Origin: Asterias amurensis
Lineage: Eukaryota > Echinodermata > Asteroidea > Forcipulatida > Asteriidae
Direction of reading: 5' to 3'
Length of the DNA stretch: 64,000 nucleotides
NCBI RefSeq assembly: GCF_032118995.1
Contig: NC_092650.1
Span: 10,292,001-10,356,000 of the forward strand
Notes under the pieces: generated by a model
Database searches by the model: none
Told to the model about the DNA's origin: nothing
Seen by the model: the letters and a program-made list of their open reading frames with translations, nothing else
Translations under genes and position numbers: made by a program
Shown here: positions 55,390 to 64,000 of the stretch, piece by piece
Position numbering within the stretch: the first letter of the stretch is position 1
Layout: each line of letters opens with the position of its first letter

Positions 55390-58300
55390 TGTACTCCTTT
55401 TGAAGTAGAGAGTGAGGCATCCAGGTACAGTAACAGGTTAATTGCAGCAACTCCGTTGGATGGTTCAGTCAACGTCCCGGTCAGTCATTAAACAGCCAAC
55501 CTGAATAACACATCAAAAGAAAACTAAAACAAGAAGTTTCTGAATTAATCAGAGCTTTTACAGATTGAAATCATTGTATTTTAAATTATCGAAAAGAAAA
55601 ATATCTACCTTTTTGAGGTAGAAAGTGAGGCGTCAAGATACAGCAACAGGTCGATTCCAGAAACTCCGTTAGACAGTTCAGTCAACGTCCCGGTCAGTCA
55701 TCAAGCAGCCAACCTGAATAACACATGAAAAGAAAACTATAAGGAAAAGGATCTGAATTAAATAGAGCTTTAAACAGATTGGGTTTGTTAAAAACTTCTT
55801 TGTCTAAAGAAAAAATATCCACCTTTTGAAGTCAAGAGTAAGGCATCCAGATACAGCAACAGGTCAATTTCAGCAACTCCGTTGGATGGTTCAGTCACAT
55901 TTCATCATTGCATGAAATAAAAAACAAATACATACAATCAAAAAATACATTTAGAAACCAGGTTTCTTCTTATTAGTTTGGGATTATATTCGGTGCGATA
56001 GATGGTGTGGGTGGTTGTTACATATGACCCTGTGAACCATGAAGGATGGAGGTGCAAGTTTGGTTAGTCGAGTAATGAATAAAATGGCATACCTTAAGAG
56101 ATTGTGTAAAAATACTAGTGATGTTTTTCTTGAATGTAAAAATAACAGAAACAAAATCTACTTGTTGAAGTAGAGAATGAGGCAGCCAGATACAGTGTCA
56201 GGTCGTTCCCAGTAACCCCATTAGGCGGTTAAGTCAACATTCCAGTCAGTCATTAAACAGCCAACCTGAATAACACATCAAATTAAACTAAAACAGGAAA
56301 ATGCTGAATTAAATAGAGCTTTTACAGATTAATGTTGTCCAAAACTTCTTTATCTCAAAAAAAAGATATCTACCTTATGAAGTGGAGAGTGAGGCGTCCA
56401 GCTACAGCAACAGGTCGATTCCAGCAACTCCATTAGATGGTTCAGTCAACGCCCCGGTCAGTCATCAAGCAGCCAACCTGAATAACATATCAAAAGAAAA
56501 ATTAAAACAAAGAAGGTCCTCAATTAAATAGAGCTTAAAACAGATTGGATTTGTTAAAAACTTCTTTGTCTAAAGAAAAAATATCCACCTTTTGAAGTAG
56601 AAAGTGAGGCATCCAGATACAGCGACAGGTCAATTTCAGCAACTCCGTTGGATGGTTCAGTCACATTTCATCATTGCATGAAACAAAAAACAAATACATA
56701 CAATCAAAAAATGCATTTAGAAACCAGGTTTCTTCTTTATCTAAAAAAAAAAATTATCTACCTTTTGAAGTATGAGTGAGGGGAAAAAATACAGCGACAG
56801 GTCGGTTCCAACCACTCCATTAGATGGTTCAGTCGACGCCCCGGTCAGTCATCAAGTAATCAACCTGCATAACATATCAAAAGAAAAATTAAAACAAAGA
56901 AGGTCCTGAATTAAATAGAGCTTTAAACAGATTGGATTTATAAAAAACTTCTTTGTCTAAAGAAAAAATATCCACCTTTTGAAGTAGAAAGTGAGGCATC
57001 CAGATACAGCGACAGGTCAATTTCAGCAACTCCGTTGGATGGTTCAGTCACATTTCATCATTGCATGAAATAAAAAACAAATACATACAATCAAAACATA
57101 CATTAAGAAACCAGGTTTCTTCTGATTAGTTTGGGATTATATTCGGTGCGATAGATGGTGTGGGTGGTTGTTACATATCACCCTGTGAACCATGACGAAG
57201 GAGGTGCAAGTTTGGCAAGTAGAGTAATGAAAAAAATGGCATACCTTTAGAGATTGTGTCAAAATACTAGTGATGTTTTTCTTGAATGTAAAAATAACAG
57301 AAACAAAATCTACTAGTTAAAGAAGAGAATGAGGCAGCCAGATACAGCGTCAGGTCGATCCCTGTAACCCCATTAGGCGGTTCAGTCAACGTTCCAGTCA
57401 GTCATTAAACAGCCAACCTGAATAACACATCAAATACAACTAAAACAGGAAAATGCTGGATTAAATAGAGCTTTTACAGATTGATATTGTCCAAAACTTC
57501 TTTATCTCAAAGAAAAGATATCTACCTTATGAAGTGGAGAGTGAGGCGTCCAGACACAACAACAGGTCGATTCCGGCAACTCCGAACGATGGTTCAGTCA
57601 ATGTCCCGGTGAGACATCAAGCAGCCAACCTGAAAAGCACATCAAAAAAAATCTTTAAAAAAGAAGTTTCTGAATTAAACGGAGCTTTATAAAGATTGGA
57701 GTTGTTAAAAACTTCTTTATCTAAAGAAAAAATTATCTACCTTTTGAAGTATGAGTGAGGCGGAAAAATACGGCGACAGGTCGGTTCCAGCAACTCCATT
57801 AGATGGTTCAGTCAACGCCCCGGTCAGTCATCAAGTAACCAACCTGAATAACATATCAAAAGAAAAATTTAAACAAAGAAGGTCCTGAATTAAATAGAGC
57901 TTTAAACAGATTGGATTTATAAAAAACTTCTTTGTCTAAAGAAAAAATATCCACCTTTTGAAGTAGAAAGTGAGGCATCCAGATACAGCGACAGGTCAAT
58001 TTCAGCAACTCCGTTGGATGGTTCAGTCACATTTCATCATTGCATGAAATAAAAAACAAATACATACAATAAAAAAATACATTTAGAAACCAGGTTTCCT
58101 TTTATTAGTTTGGGATTATATTCGGTGCGATAGATGGTGTGGGTGGTTGTTACATATGACCCTGTGAACCATGACGGATGGAGGTGAAAGTTTGGCTAGT
58201 AGAGTAATGAATAAAATGGCATACCTTTAGAGATTGTGTCAAAATACTAGTGATGTTTTTATTGAATGTAAAATTAACAGAAACAAAATCTACTTGTTGA

Positions 58301-61300
58301 AGTAGAGAACGAGGCAGCCAGATAAAGCGTCAGGTCGATCCCTGTAACCCCATTAGGCGGTTCAGTCAACGTTCCAGTCAGTCATTAAACAGCCAACCTG
58401 AATAACACATCAAATACAACTAAAACAGGAAAATGCTGAATTGAATAGAGCTTTTACAGACTGATATTGTCCAAAACTTCTTTATCTAAAAGAAAAAATA
58501 TCTACCTCAAGAAGTGGAGAGTGAGGCGTCCAGGTACAGCAACAGGTCGATTCCAGCAACTCCGATAGATAATTCAGTCAACGTCCTGGTGAGACACCAA
58601 GCAGCCAACCTGAAGAGCACAACAAAAGAAATCTTTAAAAAAGAAATTTCTGAATTAAAAGGAGCTTTATAAAGATTGGAATTGTTAAAAACTTCTTTAT
58701 GTAAAGAAACAATATATACCTTTGGAAGTAGTAAGTGGGGCCTCAAAATACAGCGACTGGTCGATTCCAGCAACTCGGTTATGGTTCAGTCAACATCCCG
58801 TTCAGTCATCCAGCAGCCAACCTGAATAACATATCAAAAGAAAAACTTAAACAAATAAGAATCTAAATTAAATAGAGCTTTAAACAGATTGGATTTGTTA
58901 AAAACTTCTTTGTCTAAAGAAAAATTATCTACCTTTTGAAGTAGAGAGTGAGGCATCCAGATACAGCGACAGGCCAATTTCAGCAACTCCGTTGGATGGT
59001 TCAGTCACATTTCATCATTGCATGAAACAAAAAACAAATACATACAATCAAAAAATGCATTTAGAAACCAGGTTTCTTCTTATTAGTTTGGGATTATATT
59101 CGGTGCGATAGATGGTGTGGGTGGTTGCTACATATGACCCTGTGAACCATGACGAAGGAGGTGCAAGTTTGGCAAGTAGAGTAATGAAAAAATGGCATAC
59201 CTTTAGAGATTGTGTCAAAATACTAGTGATGTTTTTCTTGAATGTAAAAATAACAGAAACAAAATCTACTAGTTAAAGAAGAGAATGAGGCAGCCAGATA
59301 CAGCGTCAGGTCGATCCCTGTAACCCCATTAGGCGGTTCAGTCAACGTTCCAGTTAGTCATTAAACAGCCAACCTGAATAACACATCAAATACAACTAAA
59401 ACAGGAAAATGCTGGATTAAATAGAGCTTTTACAGATTGATATTGTCCAAAACTTCTTTATCTCAAAGAAAAGAAATCTACCTTATGAAGTGGAGAGTGA
59501 GGCGTCCAGCTACAGCAACAGGTCGATTCCAGCAACTCCATTAGATGGTTCAGTCAACGCCCCGGTCAGTCATCAAGCAGCCAACCTGAATAACATATCA
59601 AAAGAAAAATTAAAACAAAGAAGGTCCTCAATTAAATAGAGCTTAAAACAGATTGGATTTGTTAAAAACTTCTTTGTCTAAAGAAAAATTATCTACCTTT
59701 TGAAGTAGAGAGTGAGGCATCCAGATACAGCGACAGGCCAATTTCAGCAACTCCGTTGGATGGTTCAGTCACATTTCATCATTGCATGAAATAAAAAACA
59801 AATACATACAATAAAAAAATACATTTAGAAACCAGGTTTCCTTTTATTAGTTTGGGATTATATTCGGTGCGATAGATGGTGTGGGTGGTTGTTACATATG
59901 ACCCTGTGAACCATGATGGATGGAGGTGAAAGTTTGGCTAGTAGAGTAAAGAATAAAATGGCATACCTTTAGAGATTGTGTCAAAATACTAGTGATGTTT
60001 TTATTGAATGTAAAATTAACAGAAACAAAATCTACTTGTTGAAGTAGAGAACGAGGCAGCCAGATAAAGCGTCAGGTCGATCCCTGTAACCCCATTAGGC
60101 GGTTCAGTCAACGTTCCAGTCAGTCATTAAACAGCCAACCTGAATAACACATCAAATACAACTAAAACAGGAAAATGCTGAATTGAATAGAGCTTTTACA
60201 GACTGATATTGTCCAAAACTTCTTTATCTAAAAGAAAAAATATCTACCTCAAGAAGTGGAGAGTGAGGCGTCCAGGTACAGCAACAGGTCGATTCCAGCA
60301 ACTCCGATAGATAATTCAGTCAACGTCCTGGTGAGACACCAAGCAGCCAACCTGAAGAGCACAACAAAAGAAATCTTTAAAAAAGAAATTTCTGAATTAA
60401 AAGGAGCTTTATAAAGATTGGAATTGTTAAAAACTTCTTTATGTAAAGAAACAATATATACCTTTGGAAGTAGTAAGTGGGGCCTCAAAATACAGCGACT
60501 GGTCGATTCCAGCAACTCGGTTATGGTTCAGTCAACATCCCGTTCAGTCATCCAGCAGCCAACCTGAATAACATATCAAAAGAAAAACTAAAACAAATAA
60601 GAATCTAAATTAAATAGAGCTTTAAACAGATTGGATTTGTTAAAAACTTCTTTGTCTAAAGAAAAATTATCTACCTTTTGAAGTAGAGAGTGAGGCATCC
60701 AGATACAGCGACAGGCCAATTTCAGCAACTCCGTTGGATGGTTCAGTCACATTTCATCATTGCATGAAACAAAAAACAAATACATACAATAAAAAAATGC
60801 ATTTAGAAACCAGGTTTCTTCTTATTAGTTTGGGATTAGATTCGGTGCGATAGATGGTGTGGGTGGTTGCTACATATGACCCTGTGAACCATGACGAAGG
60901 AGGTGCAAGTTTGGCAAGTAGAGTAATGAAAAAAATGGCATACCTTTAGAGATTGTGTCAAAATACTAGTGATGTTTTTCTTGAATGTAAAAATAACAGA
61001 AACAAAATCTACTAGTTAAAGAAGAGAATGAGGCAGCCAGATACAGCGTCAGGTCGATCCCTGTAACCCAATTAGGCGGTTCAGTCAACGTTCCAGTTAG
61101 TCATTAAACAGCCAACCTGAATAACACATCAAATACAACTAAAACAGGAAAATGCTGGATTAAATAGAGCTTTTACAGATTGATATTGTCCAAAACTTCT
61201 TTATCTCAAAGAAAAGAAATCTACCTTATGAAGTGGAGAGTGAGGCGTCCAGCTACAGCAACAGGTCGATTCCAGCAACTCCATTAGATGGTTCAGTCAA

Positions 61301-64000
61301 CGCCCCGGTCAGTCATCAAGCAGCCAACCTGAATAACATATCAAAAGAAAAATTAAAACAAAGAAGGTCCTCAATTAAATAGAGCTTAAAACAGATTGGA
61401 TTTGTTAAAAACTTCTTTGTCTAAAGAAAAAATATCCACCTTTTGAAGTAGAGAGTAAGGCATCCAGATACAGCGGCAGGTGCTGAATTAAATAGAGCTT
61501 TTACAGACTGATATTGTCCAAAACTTCTTTATCTAAAAGAAAAAATATCTACCTCAAGAAGTGGAGAGTGAGGCGTCCAGGTACAGCACCAGGTCGATTC
61601 CAGCAACTCCGATAGATGGTTCAGTCAACGTCCCGGTGAGACACCAAGCAGCCAACCTGAAGAGCACAACAAAAGAAATCTTTAAAAAAGAAATTTCTGA
61701 ATTAAAAGGAGCTTTATAAAGATTGGAATTGTTAAAAACTTCTTTATGTAAAGAAACAATATATACCTTTGGAAGTAGTAAGTGGGGCCTCAAAATACAG
61801 CGACTGGTCGATTCCAGCAACTCGGTTATGGTTCAGTCAACATCCCGTTCAGTCATCCAGCAGCCAACCTGAATAACATATCAAAAGAAAAACTAAAACA
61901 AATAAGAATCTAAATTAAAGAGCTTTAAACAGATTGGATTTGTTAAAAACTTCTTTGTCTAAAGAAAAATTATCTACCTTTTGAAGTAGAGAGTGAGGCA
62001 TCCAGATACAGCGACAGGCCAATTTCAGCAACTCCGTTGGATGGTTCAGTCACATTTCATCATTGCATGAAACAAAAAACAAATACATACAATCAAAAAA
62101 TGCATTTAGAAACCAGGTTTCTTCTTATTAGTTTGGGATTATATTCGGTGCGATAGATGGTGTGGGTGGTTGCTACATATGACCCTGTGAACCATGACAG
62201 ATGGAGGTGAAAGTTTGGCTAGTAGAGTAATGAATAAAATGGCATACCTTTAAAGATTGTGTAAAAATATTAGTGATGTTTTTCTTCATTGTAAAAATAA
62301 CAGAAACAAAATCTACTACTTGAAAAAGAGAATCAGGCAGCCAGATACAGCTTCAGGTCGATCCCTGTAACCCCATTAGGCGGTTCAGTCAACATTCCAG
62401 TCAGTCATTAAACAGCCAACCTGAATAACACATCAAATACAACTAAAACAGGAAAATGCTGGATTAAATAGAGCTTTTACAGATTGATATTGTCCAAAAC
62501 TTCTTTATCTCAAAGAAAAGATATCTACCTTATGAAGTGGAGAGTGAGGCGTCCAGACACAACAACAGGTCGATTCCAGCAACTCCGAACGATGGTTCAG
62601 TCAATGTCCCGGTGAGACATCAAGCAGCCAACCTGAAAAGCACATCAAAAAAAATCTTTAAAAAAGAAGTTTCTGAATTAAACGGAGCTTTATAAAGATT
62701 GGAGTTGTTAAAAACTTCTTTATCTAAAGAAAAAATTATCTACCTTTTGAAGTATGAGTGAGGCGAAAAAATACGGCGACAGGTCGGTTCCAGCAACTCC
62801 ATTAGATGGTTCAGTCAACGCCCCGGTCAGTCATCAAGTAACCAACCTGAATAACATATCAAAAGAAAAATTTAAACAAAGAAGGTCCTGAATTAAATAG
62901 AGCTTTAAACAGATTGGATTTATAAAAAACTTCTTTGTCTAAAGAAAAAATATCCACCTTTTGAAGTAGAAAGTGAGGCATCCAGATACAGCGACAGGTC
63001 AATTTCAGCAACTCCGTTGGATGGTTCAGTCACATTTCATCATTGCATGAAATAAAAAACAAATACATACAATAAAAAAATACATTTAGAAACCAGGTTT
63101 CCTTTTATTAGTTTGGGATTATATTCGGTGCGATAGATGGTGTGGGTGGTTGTTACATATGACCCTGTGAACCATGACGGATGGAGGTGAAAGTTTGGCT
63201 AGTAGAGTAATGAATAAAATGGCATACCTTTAGAGATTGTGTCAAAATACTAGTGATGTTTTTATTGAATGTAAAATTAACAGAAACAAAATCTACTAGT
63301 TAATGAAGAGAATGAGGCAGCCAGATACAGCGTCAGGTCGATCCCTGTAACCCCATTAGGCGGTTCAGTCAACGTTCCAGTCAGTCATTAAACAGCCAAC
63401 CTGAATAACACATCAAATACAACTAAAACAGGAAAATGCTGGATTAAATAGAGCTTTTACAGATTGATATTGTCCAAAACTTCTTTATCTCAAAGAAAAG
63501 ATATCTACCTTATGAAGTGGAGAGTGAGGCGTCCAGACACAACAACAGGTCGATTCCAGCAACTCCGAACGATGGTTCAGTCAATGTCCCTGTGAGACAT
63601 CAAGCAGCCAACCTAAAAGGCACATCAAAAAAAATCTTTAAAAAAGAAGTTTCTGAATTAAACGGAGCTTTATAAAGATTGGATTGTTAAAAACTTCTTT
63701 ATCTAAAAAAAAAATTATCTACCTTTTGAAGTATGAGTGAGGGGAAAAAATACAGCGACAGGTCGATTCCAACCACTCCATTAGATGGTTCAGTCGACGC
63801 CCCGGTCAGTCATCAAGTAATCAACCTGCATAACATATCAAAAGAAAAATTAAAACAAAGAAGGTCCTGAATTAAATAGAGCTTTAAACAGATTGGATTT
63901 ATAAAAAACTTCTTTGTCTAAAGAAAAAATATCCACCTTTTGAAGTAGAAAGTGAGGCATCCAGATACAGCGACAGGTCAATTTCAGCAACTCCGTTGGA
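55390..64000 (-). repeat. 217-bp tandem array of exon-like units, runs off the window
   Basis: Roughly 38 units. On the minus strand each unit is a ~104-nt conserved block from ATTCAG|GTTGGCTGC... to ...CTTCAAAAG|GTAGATA, followed by a ~113-nt AT-rich, pyrimidine-rich block ending TATGTTATTCAG. Acceptor and donor dinucleotides are kept in nearly all units. One frame of the conserved block reads TEPSNGVAGIDLLLYLDASL STS; it is open in some units (58507-58773, 60249-60515, 61554-61820) but stopped by TGATGA near its start, or by TAA before the donor, in most. Eight units are longer variants with an insert marked CGGTGCGATAGATGGTGTGG at 55991, 57144, 58123, 59101, 59865, 60843, 62146 and 63126. 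The blocks starting at 58123 and 59865 are near-identical copies 1742 bp apart, eight basic units. Confidence 0.85.

Noticed and set aside
55390..64000. Plus-strand reading of the array (frame VESEASRYSNRSIPATPLDG)
   Set aside because: Open over part of the unit in some copies, but splice-like borders are weaker and less regular than on the minus strand; kept only as an alternative.

Overview
This window looks like non-coding, repeat-dominated DNA from an animal nuclear genome, most likely an echinoderm and perhaps a sea star. The basis is AT-rich sequence, spliceosomal GT/AG exon borders, decayed LINE reverse-transcriptase fragments of CR1/Jockey type, tRNA-derived SINE-like promoters, and many copies of a roughly 350-bp terminal-inverted-repeat element (ends CAGTGGACACTATTGGTAAT) that I associate with echinoderm genomes. 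The taxon is inference from memory. There are no bacterial-style genes, operons or CRISPR arrays, and most open frames are chance frames in repeats.

Layout. 1-4.3 kb: fragments of an exon module, a LINE tail, a TTAGGG-rich dispersed repeat and a 440-bp tandem duplication. 4.3-8 kb: several MITE copies around a 1.2-kb foldback element. 8-10.4 kb: the best gene candidate, exons with matching splice phases. 10.5-14.5 kb: TTAGGG-type repeats and a large ATCT microsatellite. 14.5-18.2 kb: a tandem segmental duplication carrying a broken copy of the 8-9.2 kb gene region. 18.2-20 kb: a 450-bp tandem duplication and a LINE endonuclease fragment. 20-28.6 kb: a minisatellite rich in ACAAGGCTATAGTCTTGT, interrupted by a 1.3-kb CR1-like LINE. 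28.6-30 kb: a hairpin and a TIR element. 30-32.8 kb: minus-strand copies of the exon module and a direct duplication. 33.5-34 kb: a second LINE fragment. 34.7-40.3 kb: a CpG-rich minisatellite, then a ~189-bp satellite whose two arms face opposite ways around a TGCATATGCA-rich inverted core. 40.4-43.6 kb: unclassified sequence, hairpins and MITEs. 43.6-53.9 kb: about 49 copies of a ~207-bp satellite, nearly all with an E-box and a hairpin. 54.3-64 kb: two minus-strand exon candidates followed by a ~217-bp tandem array whose units look like exons with short introns on the minus strand; it runs off the window end.

The two things most deserving a second look are (1) the exon module that recurs in at least four places with its exon order A-B-C and splice sites kept, one copy giving a three-exon reading frame of about 102 codons, and (2) the tandem array at the right end, whose repeat unit coincides with one ~104-nt exon-like block plus one ~113-nt intron-like block. 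I recognise no protein family for either. All coordinates of repeats are approximate to about 10-30 bases unless a motif is given.
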